From positions 224,501 through 288,500 of the forward strand of contig CAMXCT020000891.1 of the NCBI GenBank assembly GCA_947184155.2: DNA of 64,000 nt. Direction: 5' to 3'. The notes under the pieces were generated by a model that did not search any database, was not told the origin of the DNA, and saw only the letters and a program-made list of their open reading frames with translations. The DNA is from Cladocopium goreaui. Lineage: Eukaryota > Sar > Dinophyceae > Suessiales > Symbiodiniaceae. Below are positions 1-11,503 of this stretch, piece after piece (positions within the stretch are counted from its first letter, which is position 1; the number at the start of each line of letters is the position of its first letter). Both the position numbers and the translations under genes were made by a program.

Positions 1-3000
1 CTCAACAACCATGACCGGGTAATGCAGTCCAGTCTTGGGATGCAGCCTCAAGTTTCCAATGGTACTTCAGGGGTTGCAGTCATCACGTCGCATCCGACCC
101 TTTTCCAGGATTTTTTCGAGCACACCTATGACGTTGGCATGAATGCTGCGTACTTGGACGGTGATGCTGAGCAACACGGTTGGAAAGACATGTTCGAAGG
201 TTGCACATTGGTCATTGTTGCAATTGAATACAAGTCAGAACATTATCCACTGTGTCATGGGGATCTTGTGTTTGAGTTGGAACAGTATTGTGATGCCACA
301 GGGTGTAGGTTTCTCATTGTTGATGTCGCACACACTGAACGATGGGAATCATTCAAAACACCACAGATTCCATACATCAATGAAGTTGGTCTTGCTTTTG
401 TGTCAAATGATGATGAACTCATTCAAGGTTTTCAAGACTGGTCTATGTATCGACAATTGGATGACGTTTTGAATTGGGAGTTTTGTCAATGGATTCGTGA
501 TTGGTCACTTGAACGTGAATTGGAGGAGCAGATGAGCGTTGCCTTTCCAGCAGAGATCATCGAAGAGGCTCAGGAACATGGTGGGAACTGGGATGCAGTC
601 GATGGCCCAGAAGATGTTGCATTGCAGGATCCAGTTGAGGACCTGACACATGAAGAGACCCTTTTGGATGATGTTGACATCCCTGGGTTGCCAGAGGATG
701 AAACAGAAAGGCGTAGGTCTTGGCGCAAACTTCCCCAGCGTGTCAGGATTGCTGTGCGTAGGTTGCACAGGGCTTTTGGACATGTCCCCAAGACGGTGAT
801 GGTCAATTTGGTGCGTGCTGCAAAGGTGAGTAAGGAGTTTGTTGATGCAGTGAAGTTGCATAGATGTGAAACATGCGAGAAAACATCAGCAAAGAAACCC
901 ACTCACAAAGTTACGCTTCCAAGTGATTATACATTCAACCATACTTTGGGGATTGATGTACTGGAGTTGACAGATATAACTGGGCAGAAGTATCAAGTTC
1001 TCAACATGGTTTGCATTGGTACTTGTTTTCAACAGGCCGAAGTCGTGAAGGTTGGAGCAGGTCAAGCTTCTTCGCGATCCTGTTTGGACGCACTCATCAA
1101 ACGTTGGTTCAGTTGGGCAGGACATCCTGTTGCTATCATGTGTGACCGTGGTTTGCACAATCGAGGTGTTTTACAACAATACATGGATGAACACAACATT
1201 CAAGTGCACCATGTGCCCCTTGAGAGCCCGGAATCATTGGGCCGAGTAGAGAGGCATGGTGGTTTGTTGAAGGCTCTTTTCAGGCGAGTGTGTACAGAAG
1301 TTGGGGCTTGTACCAAAGAACAGGTTGAGTCGTGCATCACACAGGTGCTCAGTGTGAAGAACGACTCTGCACGTGTTGGAGGTTTTTCTCCATCTCAGTG
1401 GGTGCTTGGTCGAGCTCCCCGTGGTGTAGCTTCACTCATGTCTGAGGAAGACCATGCACAGCTCGGAGCCATTCAGGCCCGACATGACCCTTCATCAATT
1501 TTTGCATTACAACATTTGGCCAGGATTGAGGCACAAAAGGCTTTTGTTCATCTTGATTGTTCAAGAAGAGTTCAACGAGCGTTGACACGGAATGCCAGTG
1601 TGTTTGATCGTGAGTTCAACATTGGTGACCTTGTCACTTCCAGACGAGACAATCAGCGAGGAGGAACGTCCTGGTCACCAACATGTCGTGTGATCGGACA
1701 CGAGAACCAGAAGAACATATGGTTACTATGTGGCAACATTCCAGTACTTGTAGCTTCTCACAACATACGCATTGCTTCTCCTTCTGAAGCTCTTGCTCAA
1801 TCAGTGTTGAATGGTGAACCTGTGATTCCATACAAGATCATCAATGATACAGGTCAACAAGCGTTTCTCGATGCAAGACAATCAGATGAGGTTGAAGTTG
1901 TTCGTGATGGTCCAGGACAAGCAGATGATGTTGAGGTTGTCCATGAAGGCAATGTGGATTCAGCACTTCCTCCTATACCAGAAGTATCTGAAGATGAATG
2001 GGACATACGACCCGGTTTCTTTGAAGAAGGTGAAGAGGAGGAAGACACTGGTCCTATGGAAGAAGACATCTTTTCACAGAGTAGAACCCCAGAAAGAAGA
2101 GTTGAAAGACCACATCCAGGAGATGGAGGTCATGAACGCAACGTGAGACCCCGAGTAGAGTCTCAGTTACAACCTGAGTCGGAGAGAGGCTCATCACTTG
2201 TGCCATCTCGACGAGACTCCTTTGTGCCTGATCTTACTCCAAGTGGCTCCGTTTTGGGAGCACCACTATCCTCGCCGTCAGCATCATCTTGGCCATTACG
2301 AAGGGAACTTTTGAATGACTTACCACATCAACTGCGAACACATCTTGAAAGAGCTCGTGAGAGAGACTCAGAACGAAGTCCTGAAGAACAACAAGAAGCA
2401 CGAGCATTGTTTGCATCATTTTTGTCCCAGGAAGTTGAAGTCCCTGAGGACGAAGAGCAAGGTAAGAAAGTGTTGAAATCAATCCACTATGAATCAGCGT
2501 CACCTGATGTACAGAAGAACATCATGGATGCCAGAACCAAGGAGTGGAGCAAGTTCCTTGAGTTCGCTGCTGTTGTTGAAATTTCAAAAGAAGATGCTGA
2601 GAGGTTGATTGCCGAAGGACATCAATGTATTCCTAGCAAGTGGGTTGATGTCGACAAGAATCAGTTCATGAAAGGAAGATCAGATCAAGAATATGTGCCA
2701 AAGTTCAAGAGCCGGTTGGTATCATGCGGCAATTTCGAAGTCAGTGAAGGTTTGAGATCAGACAGTCCTACAGCAGATACGGAAGCTCACAACATTCTTT
2801 GCTGTTGGGCGGCGATCCAGGGCGCACAATTGCACAGTGCGGACGTCGCATCCGCATATTTCCAAGGTCGTCCTCTTGATAGAGTTCTCATTATGAGACA
2901 ACCCCGAGGAGGTCTCCCGGGAGTTGATCCAGAGGTGTTTTTCCTTGTGCGGGTGCCTATATATGGATTGACTGACAGCGGTCGAGGTTTTTGGTTGAGG

Positions 3001-3678
3001 TTGGACGGAGATGCCCGATCCAGTGGCTTGAAACAATCCAAGTTTTACCCAGGATTGTATTTCCTTCCAGGAACCGACAAAGATTGCGTTGCACTTATGG
3101 CGACACATGTGGATGACATCTTGTACGCATACATTCCTGAGGGAAAGTCAGTGATCGACAGCTTCTTGGAGAAGTTCAACTTGGGATCAAGTGAATCAAA
3201 TTCGTTTCGCTATTGTGGCAAGCAATTTGAGCGTACTGCAGATGGAACAATCACACAAGACACTTGTGACAACACCCGTCGCATCAAGCCGATCAAGATC
3301 ACGCCAGGAAGATCAGCGTCCGAGCCGTTGGGTAAGGATGATGTGACCCGATTACGATCTGTAACGGGATCATTGGCATGGGTGGCAAGGCAGACTAGAC
3401 CCGATTTGGGTTATCGTGTGAGCCGCCTACAGTCCAGTATTTCTGGAGCGACAGTTGCTATTTTGCACGACGCAAATGCCGTAGTACAACTGGCACAACA
3501 AGGTATTGAGAACAAACTTATTTTTCCAGGTGGACATCTAACCTGGGGAGAGGTTGGTATCATTACAGTGACAGATGCTTCATTTTCAAACGAGAAGAAC
3601 TACAAATCACAACAAGGACGTTTCCATTTTCTTGGAGACATCAATGAGATCAAAGACCCCAAGACTACATCCTACTAA
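1..3678 (+). CDS. Ty1/copia-type retrotransposon polyprotein, 5' incomplete, 3' interrupted
   Basis: The frame is open from base 1 (first ATG at 22), so the protein starts upstream of the window; no gag or protease is visible. Counting from 22: an HHCC zinc region about residues 245-285 (H..H then CETC), an integrase core with D in GIDVLEL (~312), D in CDRGLHN (~375) and E in SPESLGRVE (~404). An acidic Glu/Ser/Arg linker follows (~620-830), then a copia-class reverse transcriptase (~870-1100) with the catalytic HVDDI (~1029) and the upstream HSADVASAYFQG motif. The start of RNase H carries the first catalytic Asp in VTDASFSN. The frame ends at TAA 3676-3678, which belongs to the inserted element, and resumes at 6508. 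Integrase-before-RT order is diagnostic of Ty1/copia. Apart from that insertion I see no frameshift. Confidence 0.93.
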   Translation, partial: LNNHDRVMQSSLGMQPQVSNGTSGVAVITSHPTLFQDFFEHTYDVGMNAAYLDGDAEQHGWKDMFEGCTLVIVAIEYKSEHYPLCHGDLVFELEQYCDATGCRFLIVDVAHTERWESFKTPQIPYINEVGLAFVSNDDELIQGFQDWSMYRQLDDVLNWEFCQWIRDWSLERELEEQMSVAFPAEIIEEAQEHGGNWDAVDGPEDVALQDPVEDLTHEETLLDDVDIPGLPEDETERRRSWRKLPQRVRIAVRRLHRAFGHVPKTVMVNLVRAAKVSKEFVDAVKLHRCETCEKTSAKKPTHKVTLPSDYTFNHTLGIDVLELTDITGQKYQVLNMVCIGTCFQQAEVVKVGAGQASSRSCLDALIKRWFSWAGHPVAIMCDRGLHNRGVLQQYMDEHNIQVHHVPLESPESLGRVERHGGLLKALFRRVCTEVGACTKEQVESCITQVLSVKNDSARVGGFSPSQWVLGRAPRGVASLMSEEDHAQLGAIQARHDPSSIFALQHLARIEAQKAFVHLDCSRRVQRALTRNASVFDREFNIGDLVTSRRDNQRGGTSWSPTCRVIGHENQKNIWLLCGNIPVLVASHNIRIASPSEALAQSVLNGEPVIPYKIINDTGQQAFLDARQSDEVEVVRDGPGQADDVEVVHEGNVDSALPPIPEVSEDEWDIRPGFFEEGEEEEDTGPMEEDIFSQSRTPERRVERPHPGDGGHERNVRPRVESQLQPESERGSSLVPSRRDSFVPDLTPSGSVLGAPLSSPSASSWPLRRELLNDLPHQLRTHLERARERDSERSPEEQQEARALFASFLSQEVEVPEDEEQGKKVLKSIHYESASPDVQKNIMDARTKEWSKFLEFAAVVEISKEDAERLIAEGHQCIPSKWVDVDKNQFMKGRSDQEYVPKFKSRLVSCGNFEVSEGLRSDSPTADTEAHNILCCWAAIQGAQLHSADVASAYFQGRPLDRVLIMRQPRGGLPGVDPEVFFLVRVPIYGLTDSGRGFWLRLDGDARSSGLKQSKFYPGLYFLPGTDKDCVALMATHVDDILYAYIPEGKSVIDSFLEKFNLGSSESNSFRYCGKQFERTADGTITQDTCDNTRRIKPIKITPGRSASEPLGKDDVTRLRSVTGSLAWVARQTRPDLGYRVSRLQSSISGATVAILHDANAVVQLAQQGIENKLIFPGGHLTWGEVGIITVTDASFSNEKNYKSQQGRFHFLGDINEIKDPKTTSY

Positions 3679-4019
3679 GACCACAAAAAGCAGATATTTG
3701 CACTTCAGGCACTTAATGAACTTATAAGTATACTATAAGTTACTATTATCCTCCTAATATCTTGTTTAAATATGAGATCTGAAAATATGTTCTTTTAAGT
3801 TCCTCTAAATTTTTAGGTGAACTTATAACATAATAATGAAGATATAAGCAAATATAGGCGGTTATTATTTGCAAGTAAGTTAAACGAAGCGAAAATAAGT
3901 GAAAATAAGTGAAAATAAGTGAAAATAAGTGAAAATAAGAAATAAGAGAAATAAGGATGTTTTCTTTTTTTCGGCATTTTTCATGGATGATTTACAGGAA
4001 TGTAGATGTGATCGGATAC

Positions 4020-4265
4020 TGCCTGGAAAGAGTTTCTTTTGTAGGGAACAGTTCTCTGCAGGATACTGCCTGGAAAGATTTATTTCTTTAGGGAACAGTT
4101 CTCTCAAGGGTACTGCCTGTTTTTTTTATTTTTCTGGTAGGGAACAGTTCTCTGCCGGTTACTGCCTGGAAAAATATTTTCTTATAGGGAACTATTCTCT
4201 GAAAAATACTGCCATATTTTTTTTTTGGTGGTATAGTTCCTCCCAAGAAAAAAATGTTTTGTGTT
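4020..4265. repeat. Degenerate GGGAACAGTTCTCT / ACTGCCTGGAAA repeats
   Basis: About four imperfect copies spaced roughly 60 bp apart. Each pairs a GGGAACAGTTCTCT-like block with ACTGCCTGGAAA. They lie in the left interior of the TIR element. Confidence 0.7.
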
Positions 4266-4549
4266 AAGAACATTTCCTGTGAAGGATCGTTTTTGGAAAT
4301 GTCATGAAGTTTTAAAAGAATAGATAAAGTTCTGGAGTGCATGCTTCCTGGATATGAAACGATGTCAGGCTAAAAAATTCTCTCAACAACCTTTCTTGCA
4401 CAGAAGAAGCAAAGAAGCTTAGAGTTGCAGCTGCAGAAAAAAAATGCAAGAATGAATCAAACTGTTGAAAGTCATCTTCATCTGCTTCTGGCAACTTTGA
4501 CACATTGGCATGAATATGATGAACCAAAAGAAGAAAAATCAAAAATTTA

Positions 4550-5520
4550 GATTCTCTTTCTTTTTTGGTTTTCTAATTTTTCTGGATTCTAACTTGTTTT
4601 GGCTAGATTTTTTGAATTCTATTTTTTTAGGTTTTCTACAAAAATATGGATTCTATTTTCTTTAGGATTTTCTAAATTGTCTGGAGCCTATTTTTCTTTG
4701 ATTTCCTGAATTTTCTGGATTCTATTGTTTTTTGTTTTTATATTTTTTTCTGGATTCTATTTTTTTTAATTTCTGAATTTTCTGGATTCTGGATTTTCTA
4801 TTTTTTCCAGATTCCATTTTTTTTTGGTTTCTAAATTTTCTGGAATCTAGATTTTTAAGATTTCTGAATTTTCTGGATTCTGAATTTTCTATTTTTTCCA
4901 GATTCTTTTTTTTGGTTTCTAAATTTTCTGGAATCTAGATTTTTAAGGTTTCAAATTTTTCTGGCTTCTGAATTTTCTAAATTTTCTAGATTCCAGTTTT
5001 TTAGTTTCTAAATTTTCTGTTTTTTTTTTAGATAAATTTCTGAATTTTCTGGATTCTGGATTTTCTATGTTTTCCAGATTCTATTTTTGTTTGTGGATTT
5101 TGAATTTTCTGGATTTTCTGAATTTATTGAATTTTCTGAATTCTGAATTTTCTGAATTTTCTGAATATATATATATATTTTATATTTATATATAAATTCT
5201 GAATTTTCTGAATTTTCTGAATTTCTGAATTTTCTGAATTTTCTAGATTCCTTTTTTTTGGTTTCTGAAATTTCTGGAATCTAGATTTTTAAGATTTCTG
5301 AATTTTCTGGATTCTGAATTTTCTAGATTCATTTTTTTTGGTTTCTAAATTTTCTGAAATCAAGATTTTTAAGATTTCTGAATTTTCTGGATTCTGGATT
5401 TTCTATTTTTTCCAGATTCTTTTTTTTGGTTTCTAAATCTTCTGGAATCTAGATTTTTAAGATTTCTGAATTTTCTGGATTCTGAATTTTCTGAATTTTT
5501 GGATTTTCTGAATTTTCTGA
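4550..5520. repeat. T-rich low-complexity tract of TTCTGAATTTTCTGGATTC-like units
   Basis: Nearly a kilobase of strongly T-biased sequence built from variants of TTTCTGAATTTTCTGGATTCT and TTTCTAAATTTTCTGGAATC. The strand asymmetry is extreme (pyrimidine on +). No coding signal is seen. Confidence 0.8.
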
Positions 5521-6243
5521 ATTTTCCAGAAACTATTCAATACAGAAACTGTCAATTCCTTAAATTATATTTTCCAGAAACTGTTCACTACAGAAACTGT
5601 TTTGTCCTTAAATTATATTTTCCAGAAACTGTTCACTACAGAAACTGTTCTTTCCTTAAATTATATTTCACAGGAAGTTTTCACTACATAAACTGTCCTT
5701 TCCTAACAGTATACCTTACAGAAACTATTCACTACAGAAACTGTCCTTTCCTTAAATTATATTTTCCAGAAACTGTTCACTACAGAAACTGTTTTGTCCT
5801 TAAATTATATTTCACAGGAAGTTTTCATTACATAAACTGTCCTTTCCTAACAGTATACCTTACAGAAACTATTCACTACAGAAACTGCCCTTTCCTTAAA
5901 TTATATTTTCCAGAAACTGTTCACTACAGAAACTGTTTTGTCCTTAAATTATATTTCACAGGAAGTTTTCACTACAGAAACTGTCCTTTCCTTAAATTAT
6001 ATTTCATAGGGGGTTTTCATTATAGAAACTAACCTTTCCTTAAGTTATATTCATCAGAAACGGTTCACTACAGAAACTGTCCTTTCCTGACAGTATACCT
6101 TACAGAAACTGTTCACTACAGAAACTGTCCTTTCCTTAAATTATATTTCACAGGAAGTTTTCAATATAGAAACTGTCCTTTCCTTAAATTATATTTCCCA
6201 GAAACTGTTCACTACAGAAAGTGTCCTTTCCTGACAGCATACC
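5521..6243. repeat. ~47-bp minisatellite in the TIR element, open in one frame
   Basis: Units read TTCACTACAGAAACTG, then TCCTTTCCTTAAATTATATTT, then TTCCAGAAACTG, with variants carrying AACAGTATACCTTACAG. A 177-residue frame (5499-6032) stays open only because repeats in phase share the same codons; the product would be monotonous HYRNC/LKLYF repeats. I do not regard it as a proven gene. Confidence 0.8.
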
Positions 6244-6507
6244 TTTCCTGAAAGAAAGACAAAACATATCATTTATTCCAAAGGAAAAAAAACCGACGGC
6301 TAATTTCAAAAAACGTATAAAAGAAAAATACATCGTCTATAATCAAATCTGATCCTAAAAAAATAAGTGAAAATAAGTGAAAATAAGTGAAAATAAGTGA
6401 AAATTAGTCAAAATAAGGAAAAATCACTTCTATGATAAGTTCATATAACTACTAATATCTTCATTAAGTGCCTAAAGTGAAAATATCTGCATTTTGTGGT
6501 CTTAGTA

Positions 6508-6979
6508 CAGGGTGATGCCATTGGGATTTGCATCAAATACAATTCGGCGAGTATGCCGCAGCACTCTTCAATGCGAGGCTTATTCACTGCAGGCTGGACA
6601 AGAGAGCGGTGACAAGCTACGTGGAGCATTGGCCGAGCTGATGGGCCAACTTGACTCGATGAAAACATGGTTGGATGACAGCCGCAGCTGTATTCCACAA
6701 CTGATGCTTTCAGACTGCAGGTCTTTAACAGACCATCTTGCGAATGAGGTACTCGGCAGGGTCGCAGACAAACGACTCGGCATTGAGTTGCAGTCGATTC
6801 ATGAGTCACTTTGGCAAGACGGCCGGAGGACCTGGGATATGCATCATGGCGGAGGAGACATTGTTACCTGGATTGCTACAGGAACTATGGTCTCGGATGC
6901 TCTGACCAAGAGCATGCGCCCGGACCTCATCATCCGCGTTTTGAAGGAGTGCATTTATCGTGTACAGAAGAAGCCTTAG
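6508..6979 (+). pseudogene. Copia RNase H C-terminal part, severed from its polyprotein
   Basis: This is the continuation of the frame ending at 3675. It holds the rest of the copia RNase H domain: CRSTLQCEAY with the catalytic Glu, the LSDCRSLTDHL block with the third acidic residue, and VADKRLGIELQSIHE, ending at TAG 6977-6979. The final part (GTMVSDALTKSMRP) matches the usual copia C-terminus, where a short loop after RNase H carries a D-x-LTK motif. It has no start of its own and cannot be made as part of the polyprotein while the TIR element is present, so I call it a fragment. Confidence 0.9.
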
Positions 6980-7958
6980 AGCCAACTTTTTCACTAGCAT
7001 CATGTGATCCTTGAAGAACAGGTTGAGTGTGAGTTTGACCTGTCTAATGTATATTTTGTATAGCCAAGTGATCACATGCCCCCGATGACATTTGGCTTTA
7101 GGGCCCTTGAGTCATACCGCGCTGCCGTGGTAAAAGTTGGGCATTTGACGATCCCGTTTCCAATTCATACATGGTAAAGCCAGTCTTGTGGGGAAAGCCT
7201 CCCAATTTGATGGCCCGGGTCTTTGGGCTATATGACTTCCTGGGTTCGTTTTTTCATTCATTTGAACGGCATGTCCATGCATGGAGATATAGTAGTCCCC
7301 AGGCCATGAATTTGCCATATTTTCTTGCTAGGGGTTTGAATTCATGTTGATTTCTCCCCCGGCGGTATCCACACATATTCCTGTTGATAGATCAATGGCC
7401 GTTTCAGGAACCTAAATTGGAGGTACCTACCATATGTAAGGCCTATATAAGGCCTATGTAAGGTAATATCCCCACAAAATATGGCCTTATGGTACAGTAC
7501 CTCCATTTTAGGATCCTGAATTTCCCGTTGAATAGATGTATTTCCCATTTACATACCATTTAGTTCAAGGATTTTCCCAGCATGAAACCTCCATTTACAG
7601 AACATGTTCCTAGATTTTCCCACTAAGCTGGGACCTCCCAGCCATATAGCTGCCATGGCCATTTCAGGTACCTAACCTGGAGGTACTGCACCTAATATCA
7701 AGCCATATATTTTGGAGGTATTACCCCTGAAATTTAGCCCTTCCATAGACCTTGCATATGGTACAGAACCTTAACAGTTATACCTGGGATTATAACTCCA
7801 GCAACTTAGTCGAAAAATATCACTTCAATGAGGTTTTCTGAGACAGTTAAAACTGTTCAGGTCTTTTTCATCATCCGATTATCAAAAAATCATCCCATCA
7901 TCATCCCAGAATTCTCCCATGACATCCGATTTATAGATATTTCTAGATGAATTACTAG
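6980..7958. other. Copia 3' end and adjoining non-coding DNA; LTR not provable
   Basis: The 3' LTR of the retrotransposon should start within the first hundred or so bases, but the 5' LTR lies outside the window, so no direct-repeat comparison is possible. No gene is seen. Several short direct echoes such as AGGCCTATATAAGG (7440-7460) occur. Confidence 0.4.
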
Positions 7959-8079
7959 TACCCTCTGGTTATTTGTTACATAGCCATGGTTAAGCCATGG
8001 CCCTAATCGAAATAGATGGTTTACCGTTCTTATAAATGGTAATTTTCTATGGCAAACTGTTAGTCATAACCAAATGGTA
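7959..8079. mobile_element. MITE family 1 (TACCCTCTGGT...), member
   Basis: Reference entry for the family. Short (about 100-150 bp) fold-back elements start TACCCTCTGGTAA(A/C)TAACATAG or TACC(A/C)TCTGGTTATTTAACATAG and end with the inverted counterpart, CTATGTTA(A/G)TTTACCAGAGGGTA or similar. The interior carries AAATGGTGATTTTCCAT and AAATAGATGGTTTACC motifs. Terminal TA on both sides may be the target duplication. Over twenty complete or partial copies occur in this window. This copy ends ...CATAACCAAATGGTA. Confidence 0.8.
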
Positions 8080-8241
8080 CATAAAACTACATGTTCCAAC
8101 CACCAACCAGAATATTATTAACCATCATTAAGCATATATTAACCATTAATATTAACCATTAACCCCCATTATACAACCACTATTTTTCAGAGGAGTTGAA
8201 ACCACCAATGCTGCCATGGCCATTGATTCCCACGTGTGCAG

Positions 8242-8348
8242 GTGGGCTGTGGAGGCGCAGGATACACCGTGGCGGGGAAGCAATGGCTTGGACCGAGGGA
8301 TTGGTCGCCGGAGCAGTACGGGCCGGGGGCCAAATGCATCGCAACTTG
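8242..8348 (+). CDS. Candidate exon, unrecognised product
   Basis: A GC-rich island follows a good acceptor (CACGTGTGCAG). Frame 0 reads Gly/Trp-rich (YTVAGKQWLGPRDWSP). A GC donor after 8348 would leave two bases that pair in phase with the exon at 12115. All three + frames are open here, so the frame is not settled. Flanks are A/T-rich and contain a TE end (TATTTTTCAGAGG, 8182-8196). Confidence 0.3.
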
Positions 8349-8399
8349 GCGGACTTGGGGATAGAATGGGAAATCATATGGGAGTATACTAAGTAACCA

Positions 8400-8480
8400 T
8401 GGGGATATATCTACACATGTATATATATATAGTATATATATATATATGTATACATACGATTATATATACATATATATGTA
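8400..8480. repeat. AT/TATG microsatellite
   Basis: Runs of TATATA and GTATACATA. The following kilobase, to 9430, shows no supportable gene. Confidence 0.7.
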
Positions 8481-9436
8481 TATGTATAGTTAATAGTTAT
8501 ATACATCCTGAAAAAATGACTTGAGAAAAACCAACTAAACCAATAACCCAGGGTTCTACTATAAATAGGAATATAATATGGGAATATAGCTTGACTAATA
8601 TATTTATAATTATGGATATATAATGGGTAGATGATATGGGAAAATAACGGGTATATGATGGGTGTAAAAATGGGCATGTATCTCTAGTAGTTTGTTCAAA
8701 TTTGGCAATTGATATCGAAATATACTGCAATGGAAATATACAGTAATTAGTGGGAGTATGAGTGTTTGAAAATGGATCATACTGGGCAAATTGCATTTTC
8801 ATGAGGGGAAACATGACAAAGCACTGCATTTGGAGGTCAGGAGAATCATGAAGGTGACCTCAGAATGAGGTCACCATAAATGATGTTTATTTCTGATCAA
8901 TCTGATTTGATTTCTGATTGAGAGTGTGCCAGGAGATTAGACATCAATACTGATGTTTATAATCAGATTTATTTATTTCAAGTAAATGGTTGCAGTAAAA
9001 TCATACTTGTTTATTTCTGATTTGAGATTGTCTCAGGAGATCGAATCCCTATTCCAGCGACAGTTAAACAGGGATTGAACCGGCAGGCAGCAATGGTTGT
9101 TTTAACCAACAACATTGGGGATTTCATCAAAAAGTAACGATAGTAACTGGTGGACCCTGGCTATGGGTTGAGTGGGATATTAAAAAAAAAACAATGATGA
9201 TATGGTAGAAGGATTCTCTTTATTAAATATATAATAAATTTATCAACGAACTTCTGGAGACGCAAAGTCTGTAAAAGTTTGGATGTTTTTTTGGGATACA
9301 ACGGACACGGACACGTGGATTTCACCAGCCGGGGATGAACATCGGCGACGTGGCGATGTCAGATACGTCAATGTACCGTGTATTACAAGATGAAATGGTG
9401 ATGCAAGAACTTGGTGATTCAATGTTTCATCCTACT

Positions 9437-9437
9437 G

Positions 9438-9470
<33 letters not shown>

Positions 9471-9495
9471 CGATGACGATGGCGATGATGATGGC

Positions 9496-9529
<34 letters not shown>

Positions 9530-9530
9530 T
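9437..9530. repeat. (GAT)n microsatellite
   Basis: About 30 GAT/GAC/GGC triplets. A frame from 9335 runs into it (Met or Asp tract depending on frame), but the tract itself is simple sequence. 9530-10250 holds no supportable gene. Confidence 0.9.
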
Positions 9531-10256
9531 TCCCAATGAACTATGGGACCGATTGAAACTGCAAACCAGCAGTATGATTGCCCGCGGCCATTGGTTGCAG
9601 CCAACATTATTTTGGCCGGTTGTGTTCCCACTTTCCATTGGGTATGCCCACATGCTTCACTTATGATGTACACATCTCTTGCCGCTGACATCTTATGTTT
9701 TTGGTGTCTAGTTTCAGTGGTTGCTTTTAGGGACCATCCAATCTGTATAGATGATTATAAATGGTTCTATGCCAATCAGCGTTGTTCAGAGGGCATACCC
9801 AGATCTGGAGTAATGTACTGTAAGGCATTGCGCAAATCTCTGGATCCTAAGATGCTAGAAATATACCAAGCGACGTGAACTAGCAACCCCTCTGGCCGAT
9901 GTGACTGGTAGATGCTGGTGACTGTAGGGGGATTATCGGAAAATCCCAAAAGAACCAAAGGTTTCAGCTTGGTGAATTCTTCAGCCAGATCTCTGTCGTT
10001 GGCACAAATTCCCGCTCAGTTCAGTTCAGGGACAAAGGATTTCATGGACAAAGCACTCAATGTCCTATATTATCCCAAAAGTTGTGTTTCCACTCTTTTA
10101 TCCCACAAGAACCCCCTTCATTTTCCATACCCCACACCGCCAAGCCCAGGACACATATCAACCGTTTGAGGCTTCATTGGATTTCCTGGTGGACGAGGTC
10201 TGGGATAGTGGCCCAGGGGGCCGACATCTGCGTCAACCTTTGGGAGTTACTGTGGC

Positions 10257-10362
10257 GTTGGTGTTGGGTGTTGGAAGTTGGGTGTTGGGTGTTGGGTGTT
10301 GGGTGTTGGTGGTTGTGGTTGTGGTTGTGGTTGTGGTTGTTGTTGTTGTTGTTGTTGTTTTC
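10257..10362. repeat. (GGTGTTG)n / (GTTGTG)n / (TTG)n compound microsatellite
   Basis: G/T-only strand with three successive repeat periods. Open frames on both strands (poly-Val/Leu/Trp, poly-Gln/Asn) are artefacts of the repeat. Confidence 0.9.
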
Positions 10363-11162
10363 CACGATTGGCCACTTTTTTTTTTGCCCGAGTCAAATGG
10401 TTGGCTACGCTGAAGTACGGGATGGTTTGATCAAAATTACATCTTTGAATCTCAGGGTGTTGAAGGAAAATGAACGGCATTTCCACACAGACAGGTTGGC
10501 ATAAATGGCATAAATCAATATAAATCATCCCCGAGCCATGGAGCGTCCATCGGATCGACCATGATGGACTAGTGGACCCAAGACACCTGCCTTAGTAGTT
10601 GAATAGTAGTTATCTTTGACGTTTTTGCTACCATTCAAATCCATTCACAAAAAAATTTCCCGATTGGGATGATTGAAGTCCCCAGGCACGCCAGCTGGTC
10701 TCAGAATGTGGTCATTATTGGTCATTGGTTGATGTAAGGGAACAGAAATATGAGCAATCGACAATACTAAGACCAATGGTTATTGACTATTGTATTGTAT
10801 ACTTACCAATATGTCAATATGTCCCCATTTCAGTATTGTGAAACCATGTTCAACACCCCTTATTTTTGAGTTTTTTTTCCATAAAAAGGGCCTTGTTTGC
10901 CTGGCGTCTGTCTCCATTGCCGCCAGGACCATTGGAAAATGAAGAGCATCAACGTTCCTTGGATCGCCAAAGATCAATCCAAAGGGCTTCGATTTTTCGG
11001 CTGATAACGGTAAGGGTGCACCCGGGACCGGTAAAGGTTTAGAATGGCTCAAAAAACGTGGAAGAAAAGTGCATGGCTTACTTTTGGGAACATGATATGT
11101 AGTTTTTGGTGTTTCTCCACAGCTATGTTTTCTTTGGAAGGCTGTGGAAAACTAACATGATA

Positions 11163-11269
11163 TACCCTCCAGTAAATTAACATAGACCCTGCCAGATAGG
11201 GCTTGAAAGATTAGTTTCCTCTAAAAATTGGTGATTTTCAAGGTCCAACTGTTAATTTACCAGAGGATA
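11163..11269. mobile_element. MITE family 1 member, TAGACCCTG subtype
   Basis: Starts TACCCTCCAGTAAATTAACATAGACCCTG and ends TTAATTTACCAGAGGATA. It shares its interior (CAGATAGGGCTTGAAAGATTAGTTTCC) with the copy at 55838, and the 30452 copy is related. Confidence 0.8.
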
Positions 11270-11503
11270 ACCAATATCAATCTTTAGGCCAGGCTATTAA
11301 CACTATTAACCACTATTAACCACTATTATCCCACTATCATAATGTACAAATATGGCGGGGTTTTCCACAGCTCTGTGAGTTTTTGGTGCTTGAAGCCGCG
11401 TCGCATATCTTTCGTGGGATCGGAGGGGACCTGGGATTATTCAACCGAAAAAGTGGCACCGGTTGCTGCGGAAAACGGGATGGCAACAGAATAGGATGAG
11501 ATC

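Larger units (their letters stand above)
3675..6505. mobile_element. 2.83-kb non-autonomous TIR element inserted in the copia RNase H domain
   Basis: The element begins CTAAGACCACAAAA at 3675 and ends with the inverted copy at 6505. The terminal inverted repeats run about 48 bp (3675-3722 and 6458-6505) with a few mismatches. It is flanked by TA at 3673-3674 and 6506-6507, the duplication typical of Tc1/mariner-type elements. Removing the element and one TA puts the reading frame of 1-3674 exactly into that of 6508-6979, so the ends are well fixed. No transposase is encoded. Inside are GAAAATAAGT repeats near both ends (3891-3945 and 6363-6415, same orientation), copies of a GGGAACAGTTCTCT motif (4030-4200), a T-rich tract and a tandem array. 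Confidence 0.9.

Noticed and set aside
3880-4342. Small frames on both strands inside the TIR element (112 and 84 codons)
   Set aside because: They arise from the repeated GGGAACAGTTCTCT units; no transposase motif.
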